A stretch of DNA of 64,000 bases from Trifolium pratense (taxonomy: Eukaryota > Streptophyta > Magnoliopsida > Fabales > Fabaceae). Each line of letters begins with the position of its first letter. Positions within the stretch are counted from its first letter, which is position 1. The translations under genes were made by a program, and so were the position numbers. Shown here in pieces: positions 27,716-40,500 of this stretch. The notes under the pieces were generated by a model. It ran no database searches. It saw nothing but the letters and a program-made list of their open reading frames with translations, and was not told the DNA's origin. The stretch covers positions 55,217,489-55,281,488 of the forward strand of contig NC_060065.1 of assembly GCF_020283565.1 (NCBI RefSeq), read 5' to 3'.

Positions 27716-30168
27716 TCAGAAGTGTCCTAAACTGTAGACTAGAATCCAGGAAAGCTGCACATATTAGAAAAGCAAGCTCAGATTGTGGAACAGAAAAACC
27801 CAGCAATTTTCTTTTGTGCACAAAGAAACTTTGTATGGTTAATAGAGCAATATAGACTACATTACCAGGAAAAGAGTTGTAGATGCAAAAAGACCCTCTT
27901 GGAGGAGGGCTCCGTGGCCGCCAAATTCCTCTTCATCAACCTTCAATATTACTGAATAATACGCATATATAATCCCGGAGGACAAAACTAAAAAGCTGCA
28001 ATGCAAACGGGAAAAATTTACTTTAGGAATAAACACAAACTGAAGAAGTGTTATACATCATACTGCAAATGGCCTACAAGTGCAATGTAAACTTTAGAGA
28101 CCAAACTCAGATAAAGTTCCCTAGTGCTTGTGGACTTGTGGTATGTGAATATCTTACATGAGAGTAAACCTAAAAACCAATACTAGCTATATAGTTATAT
28201 TTTGATTGGAGAATAATGTTACAAGCATCTAAGGAACTTAGAGAGTTCTGTCCTGAACCTGGGTAGGAAAAGAAGAATATTGAATGAAGATAAGGATTTT
28301 CTTTTGGACAAATAAAATTTCACATCACAAATGAAAAATTGATGGATAATATGAACAGAGAAATTTTATACCTAATTGATAAAAAAAATTGATAAAAAAA
28401 CACTTGCAAATAACACTTACATTGAGAATTTTATACCCCCCCTATATAACAGTTACAAATAATCACACATTTAATTGATAAAAAATAAAAAATTGATGTA
28501 TATAGGGGGTTTCCTAATTTCTAGAGCAGCTAATAAATATTCATAAGAACCACCGTTGCTACTTAATATATGCTGAACCTCAGTTGCTAACTAGCTATTA
28601 ATGACTGCAGTCTGCATATTTCTTTACTGTGTCAAGACCCCTCCCATAGATTACAGATGTATAATATATATTTCCTTTTATAACCCTAGTCTAGAATCCA
28701 TACTGGCAAAACCAACAGTCTTCACAATTTCACTAGAATGTACAAGTGCCGTGTAAATATTGTGATCACAATTTATAAGAACAAAGACACCCAACAAAAT
28801 GTTCACCAACATTGGTATTTCAGATAACCTTTTCAGATTTATGCATTGTATTGGCATCAAATTATGTAGACACAAAATAACAAAACCAATCAAGTAGTTT
28901 ATGCATGATATCAGATCATCAATGGATATGAGAATTTCACATCAGGCAAGACAATGTCATATGGTATAGAGTGATAGACAACTTTACGATGAACATAACG
29001 GATCAGTAAAATAAACACTTACAGGATAAACCAAATTCCTCCAACCAATGGAAAGGTACCCCAAAGTAATCCAAATACAAGGCCCATTGCTTGTCGAATC
29101 CAATGCAATACATCTCCCAATTGATCCTATTTGGGAATATGGAGGTGAAAGACAAAAATAGAGAAGCTGGTTAGGATAATGAGATCAACACAATACATTT
29201 GACTCCTCTAGAAATAGGAGTGCAGAATTATCACATAGCAGTTCATTGACCTTCTAAAGTGCCCTCCTCGATTTAGAGAAGCTACATCCATATCACAATC
29301 ACATACTACATGCAACAACGCATAACAATTACTAGTATTTATTTCATGTATAAATTAAATAAGGATTAAAAATCCCAAAAGAAGCTCTACCAAAAAAAAA
29401 ATCCCAAAAGAAGTAACTACACTAGAATCAAACAGGAAGTAGAAACTTCCAAGACATAAGCAAAACTAAATGCTTAAACTATCCAACTCGCACCTGATAT
29501 TTATTTTTATTTTTGTGTTAACCACCCTCCGGTTCCCAGGGGAAGGGAGACTGGTAATTGGAAATTCGGCCGCAAGATAAGTAAAATCTGACCAATAATT
29601 GTATCCCACCCAGGAATTAAACTCGGATTCTCCCGAACGATTCGTCCTAGTCCTGGGGGGGGGGAGCTCATTAATCACTTGAGTCCAATCACTTGGTTAA
29701 CTCACAATTGATTTTAGCTTAATCACTTGAGTCCAATCATTTGGTTAACTCACAACTAATTTTAGCTAAAAGTATAACAATTACTAAGTAGTATTAAATG
29801 ATGCATTATATCTTTCTTATCTTAATCCAAAACAGTACTACTAATGAATCTATAAACATATTAGTGACATGTTTTGTTCTATGTTCCTTTCATAATTCTT
29901 CCAAAGTCTAAACAGAAAAAGTCAACAATTCAAATCACTGATACTTGTGTCTAATCTAAATATAATCAGTGATACCTAGTTGAGTAAGAATTTAATCCAA
30001 TTACATGAAAACAAGTGAAACAGATCGAAAACTATGAAAAAGAAGTAAAACAAAAACCTTGTCCCAGGAAGCTTCTGGATCGAGCAATTTAGCGAATTTG
30101 AAAGGAGAAAGGTGACCATTCTGGTGCTGTAGTTGGTGATTTAGTTTAGCAGATTTAGCTTCTTTCAT
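27716..30168 (-). CDS. Rab5-interacting family protein (RAB5IF/C20orf24-like)
   Basis: Four exons (30058-30168, 29023-29126, 27866-27995, 27716-27754) join in phase to 127 residues. The last exon codes only 13 codons (LSWILVYSLGHF plus stop); without it the frame would stop two codons into the intron. A polar N-terminus ending in FAKLLDPEASWDK precedes DQLGDVLHWIRQAMGLVFGLLWG. Two or three hydrophobic segments follow, with GHGALLQEGLFAS between the last two. This is the Rab5-interacting (Rab5ip/EMC6-like) fold of small multi-pass proteins. The human relative has been linked to respiratory supercomplex or ER membrane-protein assembly; the plant role is not settled. Its convergence with the PGRL2-like gene matches the neighbour order I recall from Arabidopsis. 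Confidence 0.88.
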
Positions 30169-30936
30169 CGTGAGAAGAATCGAATAAAATCAAATTAAGA
30201 TAAAATAAATAATGGGAAACGAAGTAATTGGTGTAAAGTATGGATTTTTGAATCTTGGGTGATGGCGACAGTGGAAAGTGGTGAAATTGGGAATTAGGGT
30301 TTGGTGAAAGTTACAGAGAGAGTGAGTTGTGAATAAAAAGATGACAGACTGGAGAATTAAAAATTGAAGATATGATGATATGATGAGTTTGGTATTTCAT
30401 CTCTCACCATCATCTACTACTGGGTCTGGACTTTGTTTGGATGCAAATTAAAATTAAAAAAAATAAAATTTCATTCAAGGTTTATATCATGAGTTTAATT
30501 TTTGAATTTAAATGATAAGCACTCCTTTAAATCATATACCTAATCATTTATTATTTATTATTTATTATTCACTTGATTTTATTTTTTTAGTTATGATACG
30601 AAGTTTCCACCTCCGATATATTTTTTAATCTTTTAAAAATTACTAACTTTTACTTTTATTCCTTTAAAAAAATTCCTTTTTTTTGAATGAATTTTAAAAA
30701 AATTCTTTGGACCTTGACAAAAAAGAAATTTATTTGATCTTTGGTTCTTTAATTTTTTGTTTTAAATTTTAGTCTCTTTTTTTTTTAAAAAAAAAAAAAA
30801 AAAAAAACAAGTAATATTTTTCAAATATGAGAGGTATTGGAATTTAGATGTTGCATATATAGTATATATAGTATATAAGGCTTTTATAAATAGAGAATTA
30901 GAGTATTAACCTAAAAAGAACAGAGAATTAAGTTTT

Positions 30937-31000
<64 letters not shown>

Positions 31001-31215
31001 CTTTCTCTTGGCCACATGTCCCGGAAGACGGCCGTAGGCGGATCACCGTTTGCGTGAGGTATGTTAATTACATGTTTCAAATAGATATAATATGGTGTCG
31101 CCTGCTTATGATATGGTTCACGCAACTTTGCTTGATTAGGGTGACCCAATTTAGAATATATTTCACTAAAAAAAAAGAAGTTATTTTTGTAGTTTCCACT
31201 CGAGGGTAAAAATAT
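30169..31215. other. Intergenic with (TA)n array
   Basis: The first 200 bases are the likely 5' UTR/promoter of the minus-strand Rab5-interacting gene. A perfect (AT)n microsatellite of about 59 bases spans 30941-30999, and an A-rich run lies at 30786-30808. No gene is supported. Confidence 0.55.
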
Positions 31216-32304
31216 GAGAAATTCTTAGGTGAGTCATCACCTAAGCATTAATGATTAGGCACGACCAATTAAATGATTACAACTCATTAATAAATTAAAT
31301 AATTAAAAATAAATAATAAAATATTAATGAAACTAAATGTGGACCAAATCTTAAAAATAGGGAAATAAAAAATCTCAAGCGCTAGATTGTTATTAACCAT
31401 TGTATTCCCTCTGATTTTCATGTATTGTGCGCTCACCACCAGGCACCACCAAAACAAGTAGCAGTACTCAAGACAAACAAGATGATGACAATTTTATTTT
31501 TCACTATTCGTATATATTTATGTTTAACTAGGTGAAGAATATTTTAATTTATTATATTTAGTATATTATTGTTTCACCATTTGCTACGTATACTGCGTTT
31601 TACTAATTTTTATGTTGATTTTAAGTTGCGATTATAGTTTGATACAAATTCATATACAAACTCTATTTCACGGTGCTAAATTTTAATTTTATAGCGTATG
31701 GCTTATAAATTTATATGATAAAACATACTGTATTTGGTAACATTATTTTCTCACGAACTTGTAATTTTTTACTAGGTACGTACATACATGTATTTTGATA
31801 AGTTAATTCAATTTGCTTATAGCTTATTAATTTTTCACCTAAATTCTTACTTGAAAATGATTAAATATTAATTAAATATATTTCTTTTTATCAAATCCAA
31901 CAATTATAGTTTGAACTTTGAATAGCCCCTGAATTTCAAAAAAATATAAGATTCAAAAAGAAAAAATTATAGCTTTTCTTAAACGAAATATCAGTGTTTG
32001 AAACAAAAAATTATTAACTTCACTCACATATGTTATTTCCTCTTATTTTTCTTAGTGTTGGTGGTGATAACAACACATACAAATTGGGAGGGAATATAAG
32101 TTGATAACAATCCGTCGCAAAAAAAATAAAAATTGGGACATGACTTTTTTTTTTCTTCCTATTTTTTTAGATTTGGTCCAGATTTGGTTTCATAAATACT
32201 TTATTAATTATTTTTAATTATTTAGTATATTAATGAGTTGTAATAATTTAATTGATCGTGTCTAATCATTAATGTTTAGGTGATGACTCACATAAGAATT
32301 TCTC
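31216..32304. mobile_element. Non-autonomous Mutator-like element with long terminal inverted repeats
   Basis: A 1,089-bp element. The first 230 nt or so (to about 31445) are the reverse complement of the last 230 nt (from about 32060), at high identity in the outer 75 nt (GAGAAATTCTTAGGTGAGTC against GAGAAATTCTTATGTGAGTC read from the other end). Flanks TAAAAATAT (31207-31215) and TAAAAACAT (32305-32313) form a 9-bp duplication with one mismatch. The interior of about 600 bp is AT-rich and has no transposase frame. Confidence 0.92.
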
Positions 32305-32476
32305 TAAAAACATAATCAAAGATGTCCAAATATTATACTTCAATTGACAAAATTGTTCTTGTCCAAAAACAAAATATTGACAAAATTGTTAGATCATGCA
32401 TTATGATCAATGTTCAAAATCCGACTTATGCATGTATGTGTGTATGAATTGTTTATATCTATTGTAATTTTGTAAA

Positions 32477-32721
32477 GGCTTAATTAGTAAAATAATCTCT
32501 TAAAGACATTTTTGATTTGGACATCTCACTCGAAATGCAATCAATGCATTTATTCTTTGCGATCTTGTAGTGGGTTTCACATTGGTCTTTAAAGAAAAAA
32601 ATATCTGAATAAGTCATTTAAAAAAAAAAGATCTGATGATATTCGGTCCTCTTTTTTTTCTTTCTAAGAGACCAATATAAAACCAAAAATATCTTTAACA
32701 GATCATTTTACTAATTAAGCC
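32477..32721. mobile_element. Mutator-type fold-back MITE
   Basis: 245 bp with inverted ends GGCTTAATTAGTAAAATAAT and ATCATTTTACTAATTAAGCC. A perfect 9-bp duplication TTTTGTAAA flanks it (32468-32476, 32722-32730). It lies only 163 bp from the 1.09-kb element. Confidence 0.9.
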
Positions 32722-32730
32722 TTTTGTAAA

Positions 32731-35565
32731 TCTAACTAAAATTAATTCGAGATTATGGGATAATGTGATATAGTAATCATCAACTTATTCCATGTCAGTG
32801 ACTCATCGTTGAATTTATCCTATTAATTAATCAAATGAATTCTAAGAACATAAATAATTTAATTTTAGAAAATGCTAACCACCGACTTTGATATATTAGA
32901 TAACGAAATTAAATATAGTAAAAATATTTTAAAGTTTGTATATTTAATTTTTTAGAAGTGTAAAAAGTTTAATGAAAGGCACAATAACTACAATTCACCA
33001 AATGTCATATAAGATTAAACTTTACTCGTTTTGATGGCTGAAAATCTATAATGTTAATCTTGGTTTAAACATTCACATGTGGTGGTCGAGTCTTTTTGTC
33101 TGTCTGGGCATGGATTAAGCATCTGCTTCAGTGTATGTTATTGTTTTGTAAACACTTGAAGTCCTTTCTGGCACATCTTATATTAGCAAAGGTTGTTCGT
33201 TGATTATAATATACCCGATTTTTGTTCGTTAAATTTTTTTTGTAAAAATGTCTTTCTAATACACATTGTTTTTTTTAACTAGTAGAGACGTGCAACTTGT
33301 GGTGTTTTCCAATAAATATTACTTTTTAGCAAAATAAATCACAAAAATGTTGTAGCCATTTAAAGGTGAGTCATCAATAACTATAAGATCCCAATTAAAC
33401 TAGTAAATACTCACAAAATATATCCACGATGAATATGATAAAAACTCTCACTACCAATATCGATAAAAGTAATTATATGCAAAATTAAGCGGACATGAGT
33501 ACGAATACGAGTACTCTAATACTCACCCTGCCCCACAATATTAAACTAACCTTAATTCTTTTTTATTTCATTAATAATAACAAGTCCTGCTCCGCACAAG
33601 GAGTGCCAAGCAGAACGTCGAGCGTTTACAACAACAAAAACACTGGTCAACCAATACCAAAATAAATAAATGGGTTCGACCACCACATATGAGAATTTAA
33701 ATCGTGATTATATTATAGGCTTTCATCCACCAGAGCGAGTGAACTTTGACTTTAGTTAGCATCTGATGGACTGACGATTTCGTTGACTTGAAGATTCTAC
33801 TATATCGTTCATGCCACACCAACCAAATGCTATACACCACAATAGTTGCAAAAAATAACGGTGAGCACGAGAACCTCCTACAAAGTGCGTTAACCTTAAT
33901 TCTAATTGATTAATTTATGTACAATAGATAACATCGTCACACTATAAACTAATAATATTTTATTTTTTGGCACGTGGTCTTAAAGTAAAAAACTTAAATA
34001 AATAAGAATTTTGATTCTCTCCTATTTTTTATGTGCAATCCTCTCTCATTTTTCTAATGTAATGATTGATTGAACTACAAAGAATAAAATAAGAGAGATA
34101 AAGTGTTATACGAATAATATCATGGCTTCACGAGGAACTTGAAAAAAAATGTTCAAGAAAATCCAACTCAAATAAATAAAATTAACTCTCTAATTTCTCT
34201 CTATCGTTAACATTAATTTTTGACAAAACACTATTAGTCTAAATGTAGTGTCTCTATTTGTGTTTGCATAACAATTTTTACTTATAATAAGAAGTCACTC
34301 ATGTCCTTGCTTCAATTATTATGGATTTGTATCCTCTATCCTCTTATATTCTTTTTATTCATCTCTTTTTTTCTAATCCAACAAATGGTTGACTCCCAAA
34401 TACCAAAAAATATAAAAATTGACCCATAAAAAATAAAAACAATCGAGAAAGAGAGAGAATAAATTGATAAATTGTTGAAATTGCTGCAAAATGGACATGA
34501 CAAAAAAGTCCAGATTAATTATTGTGCATGGTTTATTTGCTTTTTATAAGACTATTTAATTAATAATAATTATTAATTATGTCTCTTTTCTTTCCTTCCT
34601 ACCAAATAACTAAAAAATTATTTTTCTTTTTAATTTCTATTCAATTTCAACCCTTGAGCATTCTTTCATTTTCCTTTCCTTTTTCCATCAAACAAATATG
34701 TCATCTCCATCATTTTCCAATGATGTGAAATACATATTTTATTCGCCGGGTAAAATATATTCACCGATTTACAAATTAATAGCATGAGTGTATTTGATTT
34801 TTAAATTTTTTTCGAAAGATTGATTTTCTAAAATATAAATAACTGAATATGACAACTTTATTATACTACGCTTGATTTTAAAATAGTTTTTTTAGATAGA
34901 TCAAATTTGGGCTAAACAACCCAAAAAAATTGGATTTTTTCACTCACAAAAGTGCAAGACAATTTTTGTCTCAAGACAATTTATTGCCCAACTTTTACTT
35001 AACTCGCAACCAAACTTTAGATTATCGGAACCTATTTTTCTAAAAACTAAGAGTCAATACAAATAAAAAAACCCAAAATACAGCTCTTCAATTTTGAAAA
35101 TAATTAAAAAATAACTTTTTAACTTCATTTAATTAAACATGTACTATTTAACAATTTATGGTCTATATACATATTTTATTCGAGGATCCAATTTTTTTTT
35201 TGCTTATATTGAAAACTTTTTATTTATCAAATATCATACAATACTATAAATTATTCAATACCTTAAAAATTAAATGCTTATTCCAAAAGGAAAAAAGTTA
35301 TTCAATCCTGCACAATTTTGTTTAGTAATTACTAATTATCTTTGGTCAAACGTACCTAATACAATAAAGTTATCAAAAACATAAAAACTAATACAATAAT
35401 AATATAGCTTTATTCATTGAATTAAACATATATATGATATATTTATGGTAAAAATACATGCTTTATTAAATGATAATACCTCTTATCCTATACATATAAG
35501 AAAAAAAAATTGTTTTTAAATTTATTGTAGAATTAATGTATATAGACTATAATGTTGTCTATGAG
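32731..35565. other. Intergenic, AT-rich
   Basis: No gene or RNA is supported. The sequence is about three-quarters A+T by eye with many homopolymer runs. A short Stowaway-like internal sequence (AATTAATGTATATAGACTAT) is seen near 35532. Confidence 0.45.
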
Positions 35566-35903
35566 TGTGCTTGATTTGTTAAAGTGTAAGTACTGGACAG
35601 AACAGTACAAGACAGAACAACACAACACATGACAAAACAACACAAAACAAACTTTTGGGATATTGAACATTTTTTTGTCTTATACGATATTTGGTTAATA
35701 AAATGGTATTTTTTTGTATTTTAGACAACTTGTACTGCGAACAAAAAGTTGTGTTGTTGTTTAGTGAGGGACAAAATTTTCTGTTTTTGTCCTGTCCATT
35801 GCCTCTTAGTTTGTCCAGTTCCTAAAACAGTTTTACGATCAAACACTGTACAACTAGAGTTGTCCTGTCCCGTCCCTTATTTTTTAGCAGATCAAACGGA
35901 CCT
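35566..35903. repeat. Fold-back element with GGACAG/CTGTCC words
   Basis: The left end GTGCTTGATTTGTTAAAGTG and words GGACAGAACA, CAACACAACAC are mirrored by TTGTGTTGTTG, GTCCTGTCC and a right end TTTTTTAGCAGATCAAACGG. The target duplication could not be fixed. Confidence 0.6.
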
Positions 35904-35970
35904 TATATGTATTAATTTTACAATAAATTTTAAAAACAAACTTTTTCTTATATATAAAACCAAAATGAGT

Positions 35971-36092
35971 ATCGTTAGTTGATTTGGTAGTGATTAACAT
36001 TGAACTTAGAAGAAAAAACTACGATTCAACTTCCGTAATTACGACCCGAAGGGGCTGATGCCAAAACTGACCTCCGAGCAGAACTTCAATTA
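35971..36092 (+). mobile_element. tRNA-derived SINE, second copy of the 10891 family
   Basis: Blocks GTTAGTTGATTTGGTAGTGA, GATTCAACTTCCG, GAAGGGGCTGATGCCA and an A-run tail occur in the same order as at 10891-11045. Confidence 0.7.
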
Positions 36093-37536
36093 TAAAAAAA
36101 AAGTTAATACAAAAAACTAATACAATAATAATAATAATCCAGCTTCAGTTTTCCGCAATCCCAACTGAAATAAAAAAGAATATAATTTTACTGTGTGCGT
36201 GTATGTAACAAGAGTGACAAAATATTTCCCTCAAGTACAAATCAAATTGCGTCAAAAAAAAGTACAAATCAAATTCAAAGCAAAGTCAAAAAATAAAAAT
36301 CGTAAAAAGAAAAATGTCAAAAAGAAAAAATGAGTGAGTGACTAAGCGTCATTCACGATCAAGCGGACCAGAATGAGCCACAAGATGCAAAAGACATACA
36401 CGTGTCATGATCAGATAAATTGCGTGGAACCAGTCTAATGGTGTCTTCACCATTCACCTACTATATCCGGTACTTTTTGGTACAACCACCGTTAGAACCG
36501 GTAACACTCGGTCAATGCTATAAACTCTTGGGGTTTAAGCCAAACACTTTCATGGTTTTTTCATTTTCATAAAGGGTTTTACTTTTTCAGATTTCAAACA
36601 CAACAAACACAAACATACATACCCAACAACATTAACCAAACAATTCTCAAAATGGGTACTTGAAAATCATGTTTTTTTTTTGTTTCACAAAAAAAATGAG
36701 AAAAAGGAAACTTTTTTATGTGATGACTGAATATACCCTGATCTTGCATTTATCTTGAATTTTCATAAAGATTTGATCTTTGAAGAATAATTGAAGAATA
36801 ATCTGTGGTAAGAGTGATTTGCGTGTTGAATCTTTGATGGGTTTTGTTTTTTCCTTAAATTACGCAAACTTTGTTTTTTTGATAAGAAGAAAAAAAAAAA
36901 CTGCTGTGTTGTTGGGTTTATCTTTGGGGTTTGAGATAACGTTGGTTTCTGGAACAAGTTGAAATTTTGACGTGTGTGGTTTTATTTTAGGACTTTTTTT
37001 TTTTTGTGTTGTTGAGACACGTGAATTTTCAGTTTACACAATTTGTAAGTTGTTTTGTTTTATGTTTCATGTTTCTGTTTTTCTCTCTCTTCATCTATGT
37101 TTATGCACTCTATTGTTTTTGTTGATCTTTTGAGTTTCTTATGATTTGATCTCTGATTTCTATTTTGCACGTGATGTGTTTGTTTTTTGATGAATTGGTT
37201 ATTTTTCATGAGATCCGTTTTTTTCTGAGGTTTAAGATCGGTTTTGTGACTTTTTTTTCTGAATTTTGTTTACTTCTCTTTCTCGTGAACATGTCTGGAT
37301 TTTAGAATCTGGTCTTGTTTTGTAATCCCTTTCTCGTGTTCTGGTTCAACTTTTATGTCTCTTCTTTTTCTTAATTTTGTGTTTGGAGTTTGTATTAGAC
37401 TGAGATTTATTTTTGATAATTATATGTTAATCTCAGCATAATCATTTTGTATTTTCTGTCAGGCTTCTAAATTGAGACCGGTACGTGGCGTTGAAGTTTA
37501 TTTGATCATTCCTTATTTTGGCATGGTTTCTGAGAT
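36093..37536 (+). promoter_or_regulatory. Upstream region and leader of the TRP1-like gene
   Basis: No coding region is supported. T-rich sequence and a good 3' splice site (TTTTCTGTCAG ending at 37462) just before the start suggest a 5' UTR intron. The donor was not fixed. Confidence 0.45.
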
Positions 37537-40500
37537 ATGGTGGCGCAGAACAGAATAAATTATGGATTTAATGGCTATCAGGTGCCAAAAAAGCCTCGTG
37601 CCGCACGATCACCTAGGGTAAATAAGTTTTGCTTCTCTTATGCTACTGATTAGTGATTACTACTATCTATTTATTTTCATGATTATTAAAACGATCCATG
37701 TAAATACTTTGTTTTTTTATGATGTTTCGTAGAAGAGGGATACATTACAAAGAAGTGTGGAAAACGATCGAATGTGTGCGATTGACTTATTGGCCACCGT
37801 AGCTGCCGGCACTTTATTGCAAGAGAAACAGAATCCAATCATACCTAGTGATGGATCACCGAAAAAAGATCAGCATGGATTTGTTAAAGAAGAAGATGAA
37901 GATGCAAATACACCATTCAAAGCCGAGCTTCCTAATGAAGCAAGTTGTGACAAAAGGCTTCAACATGGATTTGTTAAGGAAGCATGTGCGGATGCAAATA
38001 AGCCATTGAAAGCCGAGCTCTCTGATGATGGAAGTAGTGAGAAAAAATGTTTCTCTACTCTTTCTTCACAGGTGTACGATCCAAATTTCTGTTCGAAGGA
38101 AAATCTGCATCATCCTGAAATCGATGGTCAATCATGCATTGCTTCTATAGTAACAAGTTCTAGTTGCTCGGAGAGGTTTGTTACTGACAATATGGTCGAT
38201 AGAAAAAGCCATAGTGAAATGAAAAATATTACTAGCAAAGTTGAATTAGGATCTTCTGGATATCCAGATTGTAATGATTGCAACTTAGATGTTCATGTAA
38301 GTATAGTAAAGGACGAGGTCCAAAATTCCGAGAAGGTGCCAATCGGTACTTCGGTTGGAATGTGCTGTTTTGAGGATCCCGTGGATGAAAAACCTCAAGT
38401 GCCAGTCAATTTAGGTGGCAATGCCAAGTTGTCTGGTTATGAAGATAGCACGCCTCATAACTCTTTGTTCAAAGGTTGCGACAATGTAACAGTAGTTGGT
38501 AGAGATGATGACGAAAACTTTTCAGGGTGCTCTCACCCTAGTTCAAAAACAAAGACCTTTAGGTCAAAGACTTGTATAGGTGACCAAAGAATAAGGAAAA
38601 GATTGGCTTCTAAATATCGGAAAGTTGCTCGAGAATCAAAGCACGATACACTTTCTAACAATGGTGAGTTCATGTTTAATTTTCATATGGAATTAATAGC
38701 TTTCTTGGTTCTTCATTTATCGGGCTTCATTTTGCTTGTTCACTAATCTGTTTTACAAATTTGAAACATGTTAGTAGTGGATAGAAATTTCAACACAGTT
38801 TACAGCAATAGGAAGAACAGTTATAAACGCCAACTATCTCAAATGAATATTCCTTTCAAGAAGAGGAAGATTTTTGACTGCAGCTCCACTTCAAATTCTA
38901 ATGGATATATAAGAAATGACAACACTTATTATTCAACCAAGAATGATATGAATCAAGGCGTTTCTTGTTCATCTGCTCGGATACGCAAAGGTTTTATACT
39001 CTTAATGAAATTCTTGTATTTAAGGCACTGGATTTAATGGTCTTGGGCGTATTTTGCTGAATAAATTCCAAATCTTTGATGCAGATCCTGGAATGTCATC
39101 CTTGGAAGGATATCATCGTTCAGCATTACGATCTAGAGATTCTCATGGTATGCGAAGATTGAGTGGTGATTCATTATTATTCTTTTACTTGATTGATATC
39201 TGCAAAGAGGTTCTAACTTCTAACATATACATGTCTTTCTTTTAACCAGTGAAGCTTAGGATCAAATCATTTAGAGTGCCAGAGCTTTTTATTGAGATTC
39301 CAGAAACTGCAACCGTCGCGTCCTTGAAGGTACAATAAAATTCTATTCCGCCATGTACACAGTGTTTGGTTTTCTATGATCCTTGTTGCATCTTTCACAC
39401 AAGTTGGGCCGTATCTCTTACAAATTTTTTGTCTGCAGATAGCAGTGATGGAAGCGGTGACTACTCTACTTCGAGGTGGATTGCGTGTTGGCATGATTCT
39501 CAATGGAAAGAAACTTAGAGATGACAGTAAAACTTTACTTCAGACAGGAATTTCTCATGATAATGCGCTGGATGCTTTGGGCTTCACCTTGGAGCCTAAT
39601 TCTTCTCAAAGCCTACCACTCACATGCGCTAAAGATTCTCTTCATGTTCCGAGTGCGGACATGCCTCTATCTTTAATAGGGTAATGCATAACCTGCAATT
39701 GATTGCATTTATTATCTCAACTACTTGAACTAGAATATGCTGTGTCAGTACAATCGGGGTCTAGCGCAGGTGGTTGGTGCGCAGTGTGTGTGAGTCTTAT
39801 AAACCCTAAGGTACCAAGTTCGATTCATACTAAAAAAAAGAAGAATATGTTGTGTCATTGTTTCTGTTGAAATGTCAAATTTTCCTCGGAGAAATTGTAA
39901 TGAAAATATTATTACTATTATTATCATTATTATTATCATCTAAAGCTAGAGAGTTTATATCCAGGCAACCTTCCAGTCCAGCTGTAGTTCGTCCGATTCA
40001 GAGGATTCAAGGTTTCTGCGACACCGAGCATCAAGTAACCAGTTTAAGTAACATTGTTGAAAGTGAACACGATTCAGCACCTTCTCCTATAAGCACAATA
40101 GGTGAAAAAAGATTGACAGATTCCAAAGAACTTGTTACTATTCCTGAAATGGATACGGAGGGACTAGCTGTGCTACCAGTAGAGCAGAAGCCAAAGCGAA
40201 CTGAGATGTCACAACGTCGCCGAATTCGTAGGCCTTTTTCTGTTGCCGAAGTGGAAGCACTTGTTGAAGCAGTTGAGAGACTCGGAACTGGAAGGTAATC
40301 TTCATGCAAATTACTCACGATATGTCAAAAAGTTGTTTTTAGTTTATTTTCATAAGTGTTATACAAATGAGTCCTTAATTGATGGCGTGCATGGCTCTAT
40401 TAATTTACCAATATGCGTGCTTAAATAAATCAGGTGGCGTGATGTGAAACTTCGTGCTTTCGATGATGCAAAGCATAGGACATATGTGGATTTGAAGGTA

